From the NCBI GenBank assembly GCA_028554755.1, contig JAPTOF010000003.1, positions 1,902,501-1,966,500 of the forward strand: 64,000 bases of DNA, written 5' to 3'. This stretch comes from Cordia subcordata. Its lineage: Eukaryota; Streptophyta; Magnoliopsida; Boraginales; Cordiaceae. The notes below the pieces were generated by a model. That model was not told the DNA's origin and made no database searches. It saw only the letters and a program-made list of their open reading frames with translations. This document shows, piece by piece, positions 34,379 to 46,262 of the stretch; the first letter of the stretch is position 1, and each line of letters opens with the position of its first letter. The translations under genes and the position numbers were made by a program.

Positions 34379-36801
34379 TGAATCCAAATGCAGTAACTGT
34401 TAATTTACATTATGGAGCTGAAAAATAAATGGCCCTTTTGGCGTATAGTATGAGACTGTAAAGCCAAGGCGCAAAGTCAAAATAACAAAAGAAACGTCGT
34501 ACGATGAGTTTGTTTACAGTGTTTATGAGAAGCTCAATTTGCGTTACAACGTGGACAGAGTTGTGTTGCATCACCGTTTTCAATCAACACTCATCAACTC
34601 CCAATATCCATATTTCAGCGTAAGTACAGTCAGTTCTGATGAAGAGTTGCAAGACATGTATGAGATTGCTTATCATCCCAATTACATGTGCACGGCGAAT
34701 GTTTATGTGGACGTAGACACGAATGACGTGTACATTCCCCAGACAGTCAGTGGTACTCCTTTTGACGAGGGTGTCCTCGATTTGAATGGAAATTTTACTG
34801 GTTACCAAGACGAAGGTGACGATATGGCGACGACCGTGCCGGATTCTTCCAATTTAAACATGTCTCCTCAAGACATGTTTAATGTTGCTCGGACATCACA
34901 TGCCGAAGGCTCGCATGCGATGTTCGACTTGAATATGGATACATTTCAATCCGAGCCAAAAGAAGATGACGAGGATGTGAAGTTGAATCAACAAAATGCA
35001 TGGTACGATGATGATGAATATGATGAATATGCAAACTCTAACATAGAGGGTGATCTGAGCAGTAGTGGAGTACCTACGGTCGAGGAGTTAGATCATGTTG
35101 AGTTACAAATTGCTATGCAGGAGTACTACATGGATAGTATGGATGTACCAGCAGCCAAGCCCGTTTGGAACCCAGATACTAAGAAGCTTGCATTAGGCAT
35201 AGTTTTTCTTACCAAAAAAGATGTGCAGAGGGCCATACAAATGTACGCAATCAGTGTACAAAGAGAGTACTTCGTCGACCAGTCCACATCGAGATTGTAC
35301 GTTGCTTCTTGCAAGAGTACCAACCGCAATAATCCATGTAGATGGTACTTGCGTGCCATTAAAAAATCCACGCACCAACAATTCAAGATTACAAAGTACT
35401 ACGGGGTACACAACTGCTTAGCTCATAACAGATGGTGTGGGCACAAAAATCTTACTGCTAATTTGATTAGATTTATGGTAAGACATTTTGAAAAACATAA
35501 ACCTGATTTCGAGGTTGATTTTGTTTGAGCTCACGTTAAATAAGCACTTCAGGTGGATATATCTTACGAGAAGGCATGGCGTGGGCGAAATAAGGCGATC
35601 GAACTTGTATATGGAAATTGGCGCACCTCATATCAGTCCCTTCCACAGTTCTTTAGAGCTTTGAAGAGAAAGAATCCGGGGACGATCGTAACTTACAACT
35701 TCTTTCTGGGTTTGACGACAGAGTACAAAATTTTCGACTATGTTTTTTGGGCTTTTGCACCGTGCATCGCACATGGAAGCATTGTCGACCTGTGATGATG
35801 CTCGACGGTACCCACTTACGGGGCCCATACAAGGGTCATCTTCTTATATCACTGACGACAGATGCAATAGGAAAAGTTTTGCCATTGGCATTTGCCATCG
35901 TTGATGCTAAGACAATAGATAGTTGGCCATGGTTCTTACGCCTTGTGCAGCAACATTTTCTTCATGATATGGAAGAGGTTTGTTTAATATCTAATTGTCA
36001 CCCAGGGATACTTGTTGCTGTGGACAATATCTCGTCAAACGGGCATTTACGTGTAAAACATCGTATTTGCCTTTGACATCTGAACAGTAACGTGATGAAG
36101 CATTGTCGAAACCAGTATGTCAAAGACTTGTGTTGGGTAGTTGGAAAAGAACATCAAGTTCACAAGCACAATGCAATCATGCAAAAAATTCTTAAAGTTG
36201 ACCCCAGACTAAGTGGTGTTGGGAGGAAGGCGTACGACTATTTATCTGAAATTGACAAGGAACTTTGGACCCTTTCTTCATATGGAAGGGCCCGTTAGAG
36301 TATAATGACAACGAACAATTTTGTTAAATTCACACCATCACTGTGTTTTAAATTTCCACTTCCTAACTTGTACGGCACAAGTCGGGCGTTTACCGGTGTC
36401 ATTTACTGAAAGACCACCAACACAAGTTGTTAAATTCAACGAGAAGACAAGTACTTGTGGTAAATGGACAGCGTATCATGTGCTGTGTTCGCATGCACAA
36501 GCATTAGCACGATATCTAAACAAACCAATTGGTGAGTTAATACTGAAGGAATATACGGTGGCAGCGTACACTGCAACATACTCAACGTCGTTCGAGCCTT
36601 TGGGACATGAGGATTACTAGCCACCAGCACCCACATGGCAACTAGGCCCCAATCCAGCACGATTGCGCCAAAGAAGGAGAGGTAGACTAGGTGGTAGACG
36701 TATCCCCAACGAAATGAACCATTTGGATCAAATAGGTCGGAGAAGGTGTTCGAATTGTCATCAGCATCGGCACAACCGTTCCAACTGTCCAGGGTGATTT
36801 A
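34379..36801 (+). pseudogene. MuDR-type transposase, degenerate
   Basis: The original start was probably near 34379 (MNPNAVTVNLHYGAEK), with an early stop and frameshift. The longest open part is 34539-35528. In order it has an acidic region, a MuDR N-terminal DNA-binding-like domain (VFLTKKDVQRAIQMYAI … RLYVASCKS … WYLRAIKK), and the MULE catalytic region (DGTHLRGPYKGHLLISLTTDA, about 35800-35860). A SWIM-type finger follows (TCGKWTAYHVLCSHA, about 36455-36500) and a CX2CX4HX4C zinc knuckle ends the gene (CSNCHQHRHNRSNC, about 36750-36792). Stops at 35526 and 35541, a frameshift near 35770, and further breaks near 36075 and 36296 inactivate it. The second catalytic Asp (in the usual SDRHPGI motif) reads Asn (SNCHPGI), the usual Ala-Glu after TTN is altered, and the first SWIM Cys appears to be Ser. 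Confidence 0.85.
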
Positions 36802-37361
36802 AACTTTGTTATTATGTCATCTTCAATTGTGATTGAACCTTTGTTATTATGTCATCTTCGTTGGTGATTGAACCTTTGTTATTATGTCATCTTCATCGGT
36901 GATTGAACCTTTGTTAAAACATAAATCTTCATTAGTGATTGAACCTTTGTTATTATGTCATCTTCGTTGGTGATTGAACCTTTGTTATTATATCATCGTC
37001 ATTGGTGATTGAACCTTTATTAAAACATAAATCTTCATTGGTGATTGAACCTTTGTTATTATGGCATCTTCATTGGTGATTGACCCTTTATTATTATGTC
37101 ATCTTCGTTGGTGATTGAACCTTTGTTATTATGTCATTTTCATCGGTGATTGAACCTTTGTTAAAACATAAATCTTCATTGGTGATTGAACCTTTGTTAT
37201 TATGTCATATTTATTGGTGATTGAACCTTTGTTATTATGCCATATTTATCGGTGATTGAACCTTTGTTAAAACATAAATCTTCATTGGTAATTGAACCTT
37301 TATTATTATGTCATCTTCATTGGTGATTGAACCTTTGTTATTATGTCATCTTCATCGGTGT
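36802..37361. repeat. 35-bp minisatellite between the convergent genes
   Basis: About 16 head-to-tail units of 'ttgttattatgtcatcttc-ttggtgattgaacc'. A variant unit with 'aaaacataaatcttc' in place of 'ttattatgtcatcttc' recurs at intervals (about 36915, 37022, 37164 and 37268), suggesting duplication of multi-unit blocks. Confidence 0.85.
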
Positions 37362-37439
37362 ATGAAACGTCGTCTTTCTATGTTGTATAACACGAAAATT
37401 AATAATAATAAGTAAAAAAAAAATAATGTCAAAAAATAT

Positions 37440-39912
37440 TCCATTTACATGGACAGATACAATCAAAACCACCCATTGATACCTAGGCCTTACGATGTCC
37501 AGTGCCACAATCTGGAGGGTGTCCCTTCTTCTCTCGTGGGGGCTGTCGCCTGCTCGAACCCTATTCGCGCGGGTGCTTCCTCTTCCGCTATCCCTGCTCA
37601 GGCTGGGATGGTCCATCCTGCTCGGCTTGTCTGTGCTCGGCCTGTCCCTACTACCCGTGAGGCTGGGCCTGCTAAGTGTCTGGCTGTACCTACGGTGGCT
37701 GTGACGGTTGAGTCTCAACCTGTGGGTCGTCATAACTATAGTCCTCCACTCGTATGGCATCATTAGGGGGTTGCCCAATCCTCTGATGACTAGATCTACT
37801 GGCAGGGTGCGCAGCTCAGATCAACACGAATAGGGTCGTCATGAACGAGAACAAGGGCTAGCTCCCTGAAGCGTACTGAAAGGGCTCAAACGACCCTCCA
37901 ACGCCATGGCTAGACAAAGATGGCTGCACTGAATGAGCTGTGGGGCTCAGTGTGGCCTGAGTTGGCTGTGTGAGGAACGAGGACAACTGCGTGGGCTGAC
38001 CAGTCCAATATGTTGGGATAGTCCACTGCGTCAGCTGGTAAGGCCATGTGGGTATGGGCTATAGCGGTGTCGATTGCGATGCCATTGGGATATGCGGCTG
38101 CGCTGGCGCAGGGACATCAAAGTATGTGGCGGTATCGAGCACATGCTGGTAATGTGCCTGTGTCAATGTCTGTTGCATCTGGGCCAGCACAAAGTGCATC
38201 TCTGGCTAGAAGTTTGCAGCTGAAATTATCCCCTGTACATGTTGCTGGTACCTGCACTGCAGGTGGTGATACACGATACCCATGATACTAGCCTACATAC
38301 AGAGCACATCATAATTACATTACATAATATGTACATATAAGACTTTACAAAAGTTACGAAGACGTTGTGATATTCTACTTACCAAACGATCCATGTCCCA
38401 GGATTGTGTCTGGTAGCCCCTATGTATCTACTCCAACAGTGACTGACTGATTACTGTGATAGAGTGATGCCGGTACCACTGTATGTACTGAGATAGTGGG
38501 AGTACATCTGGGCTCTTCTCGGCGATAACCCATCGGTGTTCTTACCAAAGACCACACAACCGAGCTAACTCTTGAGGATCCTTTATTTTTTCTTTTCTTC
38601 AGATGTGGTCCACTATCGTTAACGGCAACGGTGGGGCTGGGATCAACTGTTGCAAACCAAACTGCCGCATTACCCTATCAAGTCTATGATACTCCACCAT
38701 CTTTTCGAAGATGAATGGGACACATGGTCTCCACTAATCAGACCCCTCCGTGCAATATAGTGACAGCTGGTCAACGGTGCTTATATACGACTCCCAATCA
38801 AACTGTGATGTCATTGTTGTTGCTCATATAAGTTAAATAGTTATTAACTTAAAGAGTATATGTAATATGCAATTATATATCTTAATATGCTTATCAAACC
38901 TGATGTGGCTGCATCTTGTCCAATGTATCGCAAATCACCAATAAACCGCTGTTAAAAGTATCTCGAAACTCCTTCAACTGCTGATATACAGCACCACAGG
39001 GCTTTCTCGATAACCCAACCCAATTACCCTCTGCCGGGTATGTTTGCCGCACTTCTGGGTCTGAAAATGTCGAATCTATCGAACAGCCACCACTGCACGT
39101 AAACCAAGACGTTAGTAACATTATTATTCATAGAAATTTTACAGATACAATATAGAATATATATGATACCTGCATCAGACTGAATCCACTGCATAAGTTC
39201 ACTCTATCACCATATGCACATAGATCCAACTAACGGTAGATGTATGCAAGTGCTACAGTGCCCCAATTCAACAATCTAATATTCCCAAAGACCTGCAGCA
39301 CAAACAGCCAGTTCATGTCTCCCTGGTTACCACTGGCGTCGGCGAATAAATGGCAATTCAGGAAGGAGAATATCCACAGACGGGCATGATGCCGAGCCTG
39401 CTCCTAGGTGTACTCCTCGAGACGAGTCGATGTGTATACATTCCTTAACTCATGCAAGTTTACCTTGCCAAATTTCGCATTAATGGCGTCCTAAGGAAGT
39501 GCTACACCACATACATCATGGAATAGCTGCTGTCACTCGACAACCGGGCGTTGCTCTTTACCAATCTCCGGCAAAGGATCACCCTGTATGGATAAACCCT
39601 ATAAAGCAGCTATATCCTACAATATGATGGTGGCCTCTCTACAAGTGAGGTGAAATGTATGCGTCTCTGCTCTTCACCGCTCAACTAGGGCAGTCAGTAT
39701 AGGATAATAAAACTCCTGCCCACCCGCTGCATAGCACCCATAAAACCCTGCAGTCGCCAATGCCACCTAAACACGAGGATGTTCAGGCTCGTCATATAGA
39801 TGCTTATCGCATCTGGGTACTCGAACCTCCCTAAGATATGTGATGGATGAGTCCTATGCTGAGCATAGTGAATGAGAAGGGATGTGTCCTCTGGTATTGG
39901 TCTATGGGCCAT
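37440..39912 (-). pseudogene. Plant mobile domain (PMD/MAIN-like) gene of the MULE, degenerate copy B
   Basis: On the - strand it starts near 39912 (MAHRPIPEDTSLLIHYAQHRT). Typical PMD stretches follow: LTALVERWRAETHTFHLTC, ATIILQDIAAL with a stop, LSIQGDPLPEIGKEQRPV (about 39540-39600), then GNQGDMNWLFVLQVF and WGTVALAYIYR. A splice-like break lies near 39120 before a segment ending in FRDTFNSGLLVICDTLDKMQPH, and a Pro/Gln/Thr-rich tail runs to about 37440. Several stops and frameshifts are present. It is convergent with the transposase and separated from it by the minisatellite. PMD proteins in plants are linked to silencing and genome integrity, and transposon-borne forms are known. The role in the element is unproven. 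Confidence 0.75.
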
Positions 39913-39959
39913 AGCGTCACCTACGAACAATAAATGAATTGATTAATAAATATATTAAT

Positions 39960-40152
39960 ATAAATTAATATTGATAATAATCATAATAATAGTAAAAATA
40001 ATAATAACAATAAGAATACTAATAATATTATTAATAATAATACCAATAATAATAATTAAACTAATAATAATAATAATAATAATAATAATTACAATAATAG
40101 TGATAATAATAATAAAAATGATAATGATAATGACAATGATAATAAAACAACC

Positions 40153-40199
<47 letters not shown>

Positions 40200-40210
40200 T
40201 TCAATAATAA
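39960..40210. repeat. AAT/ATA trinucleotide microsatellite
   Basis: Imperfect (AAT)n for about 250 bp, just outside the PMD gene start. It produces spurious Ile-rich frames on one strand and Leu/Tyr-rich frames on the other. Confidence 0.85.
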
Positions 40211-40616
40211 TAATTTCAACGTGATGATTACAATATCAATATCTAAAACTAAGCTACACGACAATAACATCAATAATCATATCACCCATTTTATACGTAA
40301 TATAAACATGCACAACATATATGTACATACACAGTATGAATATATACATAAATATGATATATACAACCATACATATATATGAAACATATATATATATATA
40401 TATATGAAACAACTTGAAAAAATATGAAAAACAATAATTTAAGTCGGTAAAAACTTGAAAAAAACTTACAATAAGAGGCAAAATCCTAGGCTTCAAGCTT
40501 TTTGTGCAAGATATTGAGTTTTTGAGCTAAAAATTCGCGGGGTAAAACAAAAGGGGAGAAAAAAAAACTGAAATTCGAGTGGGGAAAAAGAAGAAAGGGG
40601 GAGGGTTTTAAACTGA

Positions 40617-40815
40617 TTAACGATCGACTATTCAAAAGCCGAATTTGACTATTGAATAGCCGAAAGCGTTAAAAATGACGCCCAATAGATATTGTACCGT
40701 TACACACAAATTTCGGCTTTTGAATAGCCGAAAGTTCCTCTGCCACGACACCATATTTATTGCTCACATTTTCGTTTTTTTAAACACCTTTTTCGTTTAT
40801 TCAATAATCGAAAGT
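40617..40815. repeat. Right subterminal palindromic repeats
   Basis: 'gactattcaaaagccgaa', 'gactattgaatagccgaaag', 'tttcggcttttgaatagccgaaag' and 'tttattcaataatcgaaag' are copies of the motif in the left end. Confidence 0.7.
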
Positions 40816-40903
40816 GCTACTTTTCAAATTCATCCCAAAACAAGGCTATATTTGAAATTAAAATTTTAAAGTGTGTTATTTATAAAAAAAACTCCGCACC
40901 TGC

Positions 40904-40907
<4 letters not shown>

Positions 40908-40941
<34 letters not shown>
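40908..40941. repeat. TA microsatellite at the MULE right border
   Basis: A (TA)n run immediately outside the right terminus. It may have erased the target duplication. Confidence 0.7.
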
Positions 40942-40946
<5 letters not shown>

Positions 40947-41600
40947 AATCAAAGTGTCTTTTTCTCTTCTCATCCCTATGATGTGTTACTCGTTTCTCTA
41001 TCCCTCGCTGACTTCTCTTCCCCATGACACAGTAACAGGTGACATTTCTCTGTCTCTCTCTGACTTCTCTTCCCCACGACATAGTAGTAGGTGATAATCA
41101 AGGCTCCAAAATGGCGAAGAACTTCAGTGTAAGTTCTTTTAACTTATCTCAAACACACAACGTAGAACGAATGACACACTACACGCATTGATTGGAGGAA
41201 GTGTACGCACGAAGAAGCTTTAAGCATTATTGTTGATATGTGCTTCTCTTATTTATAAACATGATAGTTAGTTTGCTTAATTTTTTTATTTAATTTTTGC
41301 TTCATTAGCGTATGTGGTTTTATTTTATTTTATTTTCAGATTTGAAACCCTAATTTTTGTCTATCTGTACTATCTAAGTTGTTTCATAAGGTTATCTGAC
41401 AAAAGGATTTCTCTGTTCTTATTCATAATCATTTGTTAGATTGTATTATTGCAATTGTCAATAGTTCACAATCATTGAAAAACTTTCCATAAGCTAAAAA
41501 TTTTTGTATTATGAAATCAAAAATTAATTGCATGCATAGAAGGAAAATTCTGGATCTAAAAATTTCTAGATTATCAAAATTGTCAATTATTTACTATGTA
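40942..41600. other. Noncoding stretch with a short tandem duplication
   Basis: Two adjacent units of about 55 bp at 40980-41092 ('ctgacttctcttcccca-gaca-agta-aggtga'). An ATG at 41111 (MAKNFS) followed by a GTAAG donor-like sequence looks like a small first exon, but no clear second exon was found. Confidence 0.4.
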
Positions 41601-44010
41601 AGAACTGGTTATTCACTCTGTAAGAACTGTTTGTTCATTGTGTATAAACTATTTGTTTAGTACGTATACTTTATCTGTTTTCAATTATTATGAACTGTGC
41701 ACTAGAAATTGGTGGGTCATACACTATCTTTGAAATGTTTGTTCACTTATTTATATTTGTTTTTCAAGAACATACGTCATCGAAAAAAAGGTTTTCTAAA
41801 TAAGAGAGTTGCAAGAAAGGAATATCAATAAAAAAATTGAAAGAAAAAAAAATCTGAGACAAATAAGGGTAATAAGGAGGGGAAGGATAGAGAAAAGGAT
41901 AAGGATAAGGAGAAAATTAATGAAAAGAATGATACGGAGAAGGATAAGGACAAGGATGCAAGAGAGAATCAAATAAAAAAAGTATGATATGAAGAAGAAT
42001 GATTCTAAAAGATAGAGAAAAGTTAAAAGAACAAAGACAACCACCGCACGGAGAGTACTGACAGTCCAAAAGAAAGGTCAAGGTGAGTAAGGTAGAAGGA
42101 ATTGATCAAGACATTGATTGATGACATTTGCTAACAATTGATTAGATTGAATATTCTTTTGTTAGTATTGCTAACAATTGATAAGTTGACTGTTGAATTG
42201 ATGTTGATGTATCTAGCGAGAAATGGTTGTGAATGCAAATGTTTATGTCACTAGTTAAGTACTGATGATTGTAAATACGTTTTTCTTCAGTGGATTAGTA
42301 GTGTTTGTTCAGTGGATTAGAAGTGTTTGTTCTGTGACTGTGATGTTATAGTAAAAGGAACGAACCACTTAATTAGAATTTTTATTTGTTCACTAGGCTA
42401 TTATTGTTTGTTTAGTGCCATTTTGTTCAGTATTTTAGTGCATTCTATTTATTCACTATTTTGGTTGGTTGTTTTGAGATGTTTTATTTTATGATACTTA
42501 TTGTATTAAAATGAAGAGACACCTTATAAGATCTAAGACATATTATCACATGCATCATATGATATTCAAAAACACACTATAGTTTTTATCTTTTAAGGTT
42601 TAAGCAGTGTATTCATATGTTATCTTTTTATAATTATAAAAATAAGACATCTTAAAGCTCAAACCACAACATACTTTTTATACAAAAAAAAAAAATCTTA
42701 TAATAAGCATATGGTAAATAGAGGATGAGTCCAAAACATAATAAATTCTTGGGACAATGTGCAAAACAAAACCATAGAAGCTTCACTATTGCCATATTAA
42801 GACAAATAATACATATAATCACTTGGGTAAGCAACAAAAAATGGAGTACACACCAAGTACAATTTCCTAGAATCATATTTGTTCATTGGACAAATTGATC
42901 TAACTCAGTGAACAAAGATTAATAGGCCATTGAACAAAATAGACTACATATCAAGCAGAATTTCCGACAATCCTATTTTTTCAATGAACAAACAATTCTA
43001 ACCCAGTGAACAAACAACATTAAGCCATTAGACAAGCTATGTGTATATAATATCATAGTAGGTCAACTCAAAATTTAAAGACAAAATTAGTTCCATAAGC
43101 AGGGTCGAAACATTATTTAAAGAAACTACAAGATGCTAGTTATCATTGTTTATACAATTGGCTAAAGGAATCATAAAGTCAAAGGACAAATTTCTCTCAA
43201 TAGCATTCCGTTGTAGGCTTAGATATGCAATCAATTGACCATTTGCATCTATACTTTCTATTCTCTATAGCTAACTTGTTGTAGTTTGATGTTGAATGGC
43301 AGGAGGTGGATCAATTGTATTGCCATGCAGGAAGACATGTTGTTTAAGCAGTTGATCAGTTTCTACTCCCTACAATGAAGAAAAATACTATTTTGTTAGT
43401 AGCAATTTAGAAAGTTATGTTTTTTTAGTATGTTGTTAGTGTTTATTCACTATGCATATATTATTTGTTTAGTAACTGTATTATAAAGTATATGCCTCTA
43501 TCAATGAATTAGCTCCATTGTTGTCACCTATTAGTTAAAATAGTGATAGATGTTTATTTAGAATAAAAACATTATTTGTTCACTATTTATAAGCTGTTTG
43601 TTTACTAAAAATTGACAATTCATCACAATATCTTTTTAGAAGTAAATTGGTTGAAACAATTATAGATGTTTATTCAAAATAAAAACACTATTTGTTCAGA
43701 GTTCATTATTTGTTTGTTCACTGAGAATTTACAATTCATCACAATATTTGTTCACACAAGAGAAAGTGGTTGAAACATTCATAAATGTTGTCCAATAAGC
43801 AAATTTGTTTGGTCATAGAATGTTGAAGTGTATGTAAATAGTTATACATATTTGTTCACTATCATAACTCAGATTGTTCAGTGAATGTTAAAGTGAATTC
43901 ATCAAAGTTAATTGAATCATTCATCTAAGTTAGTTGAATTGATGGTGAACACATGTTTGTCCATAATTCAAAATCATTCATCAAAATTACAAATTCATGT
44001 TTACATAGTA
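41600..44010. repeat. Region rich in a TTTGTTCACT-like motif
   Basis: More than 20 copies of (A/G)TTTGTT(C/T)A(C/G)T or close variants, mostly in + orientation at 41600-42470 and 43430-43880. Around 42880-43030 several are inverted (AGTGAACAAA). A Lys/Glu/Asp-rich stretch (about 41775-42080) with stops lies within. The dense, orientation-switching short motif resembles transposon subterminal repeats, but I found no terminal inverted repeats or transposase. Confidence 0.5.
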
Positions 44011-44555
44011 GACAAACATCAAAGTTACAAATGAGTATCATACTGTCAACAATTCAGTGCATTGAAAAAATCAGTACAAGTAAATATATACATATATACA
44101 TGCAAATCAATGTTTCAGAAAAAAAAATTCGTTTGACATTGAAATCATATCTTTGGACCTCTCAATGTTGTCGATTTGTTTGATTTGATTTTGTGACTTG
44201 GATATTGTTGATGTTGTGTCCATCATGGTGAAAGAATTGAAGAATCAAAGTGAAATTATTGATTGAAAAATCGGCGCTGCGATTGAAGAATGGAACTGAA
44301 GTTAATAATGGAAGAATTGAAACCGCAATTGATGAATCAAAGTCAATTTATCAATTGAATAATCGAACTTGGGATTGATGAATCGAAGTGAAAGAAAGGT
44401 AGGAGAGAGAAGAACTCTGTTGTCGACTTTGTGCTATGCAAGAAGTTTGATTTTTATGACTTTTTATTTGCACATCTTCAATTGCGCAGGTGTATCTTGT
44501 TGGTAAGGAAGAACAATGCGCGGTAAGATGGTATAAGGTGTTTCTAATTTTCTAA
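44011..44555. other. Noncoding stretch with 'gattgatgaatcgaa' repeats
   Basis: Short repeats of 'attgaagaatgga', 'attgatgaatcaaag' and 'attgatgaatcgaag' at 44270-44400. The 76-codon frame at 43953-44183 has no recognisable feature. Confidence 0.4.
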
Positions 44556-45004
44556 AAGAGTAAAATGCATTTTATTCCCCTATGTTTTGTAAAAGTCGCA
44601 TTAAACCCTATATATTTTCAAAATTTGATGATAAACCCCTATGATTTGAAAATCATTACACATTGGCCCCACCATTAGTTTTTCTGTTAAAGTTAACGGA
44701 TTTTGAAACCAAAGAGGAGATTTTACACTATTTTTCAAATTAGAAGGGAGAATTTGCACCAATTTTAAAATCAAAAAGGAGAATTTGCACCAATTTACTC
44801 GAGTTATTTTTCATTATAAACAAGTCAAAATGCATTTGATGTGTGTTTTTATACTTTCAGTTAACTTTAATGGAAAAACTAATAGTGGCGAATAATGTGC
44901 AACATTTTCCAAATCACAAGGGTTTATCAACGAGTTTTGAAAATAAAGAAAGTTTTATGCGACTTTCGCAAAAAACAAGGGGCCAAAATGCATTTTACTC
45001 TTTT
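44556..45004. mobile_element. Foldback MITE, about 450 bp
   Basis: Long inverted repeat ends: 'aaaagagtaaaatgcatttt' on the left, and on the right 'aaaatgcattttactctttt'. Pairing continues inward ('gttttgtaaaagtcgcatta' with 'tgcgactttcgcaaaaaac'). Noncoding. Confidence 0.7.
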
Positions 45005-45059
45005 CTAAAATTTTAATCGATTAAATTCACATTTTTAACTTAATATTTGTATGTAGTGG

Positions 45060-46262
45060 CACTTATTATCCCTTATATAGTTATGTTTAAAATTAGCAAC
45101 TTATTACTAATAAATTGTTGGTTGAGATGTTAGCGGCATCATCATACCTTAAAGCAGAAACGCATAAGTTTTACTCTTACAAAGGGCACTTGTTGGGGAA
45201 ACTTTTGAAAATCATTTTTGTAAATATTAGGTATAGAATGTGTCTTTAGAGTAAATATAGAGACACTTTTGAAAATTGCCTCCTACGTTTTGAGTAGAGG
45301 CTTGACTTGGTGTAAGCCGTGAGGTGAACTATTTGATTGTTGTCTTCTTTTTGTTTGAAGTAGTGGAATAAATAGCTTACTTGCCTAACCCCAAAAAAAT
45401 AAAAAAAAAGATTACCTATGGTTAGGACCCAGATATATGATTGGTTATAATGGAGCTCATATCCCGTATATCTATGGAATAAAGAGTATGACTTGCAGAG
45501 AAAAGAGAGTGCATGCATTCTGGAAATATAATTATAGACTCTCATTGGTTTTACACCTCCAAAGAAAAAAGGGGATTTTGTCAACCCTTTTTGTAGCTTG
45601 TCCATATGTATGCTTCATGTGACTGAGGGATTTTTTTTGTTTAGTACACGGGAAGTAAAAAGTCAAATTAAATTATAATTCTAAGAGGAACCAAAATACC
45701 CACTTTATCTATGTCCAACAGAGATTGGAGTTGCCTTAGAACCTCATGGATGACACTTAACCATATGTATGCTTCATGTGACTGAGGTTGCACGAGGTAC
45801 ATGTCTGAGGACCACCCTAAATTTGTTGGCATATGTTGTACGTTGGTTGACAAGTATAAATATAGATCTTATATATCCTCCGTGCTTGGACCGTATTCTT
45901 TGGAGTACGTAGTCTGAAACGTTATAAGCATCCATTTATCATGTGGAGCCGCTGCTGCAACGTTTTACGTTCATCGGGCAATTATCGCCATGCAAATGGC
46001 TGCGGCTATGTTGAATACCATATATGTCAGCAGGAGAATTAAAATTATTAATTTCTTTTTTCAAAAAAATTATTCGGATTAGTTTTGAGGGAAAAAAAAA
46101 CACTTTTTTTTTATCCTGAAGTTAATATTTCCGATCTTCTCAATGAAAGTACTTTTAGCTTTAAATTTATACCAAAAAGGCAATTTTTTTAAAACAATTT
46201 AATCCACACGAGCCTTAGAATTAAAGTAATCTTATATTTTTTTTTTATCTCCAGCTAAAAAT
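45060..46262 (+). repeat. Detached 3'-flank copy of the P450 block, direct orientation
   Basis: Matches 20740-22177 in the same order: 'aacttattac-aa-aa-tt…ttggttgaga', 'taggaccca…ataatggagctc', 'atgcttcatgtgactgagg', 'acatgtctg-tgaccac', 'gggcaatt-tcgccatgca', then the MITE remnant. No P450 exon is attached. It meets the inverted right block at 46262/46263, forming a head-to-head junction. Confidence 0.7.

Larger units (their letters stand above)
33726..40907. mobile_element. Mutator-like element (about 7.2 kb) with transposase and PMD gene
   Basis: Inverted termini match over roughly 100 bp: 33751-33830 ('aataaataacacac…gaatagctttgttttgg…agcactttcggttatt') and, inverted, 40800-40890. The outermost bases (about 33726 and 40907) are approximate, and I could not identify a 9-bp target duplication. 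Inside are a degenerate transposase gene (+), a minisatellite, a convergent degenerate PMD gene (-), and an AAT microsatellite. Copy A at 1-4030 is a deleted relative in the opposite orientation. Confidence 0.8.

Noticed and set aside
35126..35411. Minus-strand frames opposite the transposase (and 3392-3709 in copy A)
   Set aside because: Shadows of the transposase N-terminal region on the other strand.
36802..37361. CRISPR-like array
   Set aside because: Units are contiguous without unique spacers and the DNA is plant nuclear. It is a minisatellite.
37449..37766. Plus-strand 105-codon frame
   Set aside because: Antisense to the low-complexity tail of the PMD gene, with no conserved counterpart in copy A.
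39971..40273. Ile-rich and Leu/Tyr-rich open frames
   Set aside because: Produced by the AAT microsatellite.
45246..45605. 119-codon minus-strand frame
   Set aside because: No recognisable domain. It lies in duplicated P450 3' flank and the frame is not kept in the other copies.
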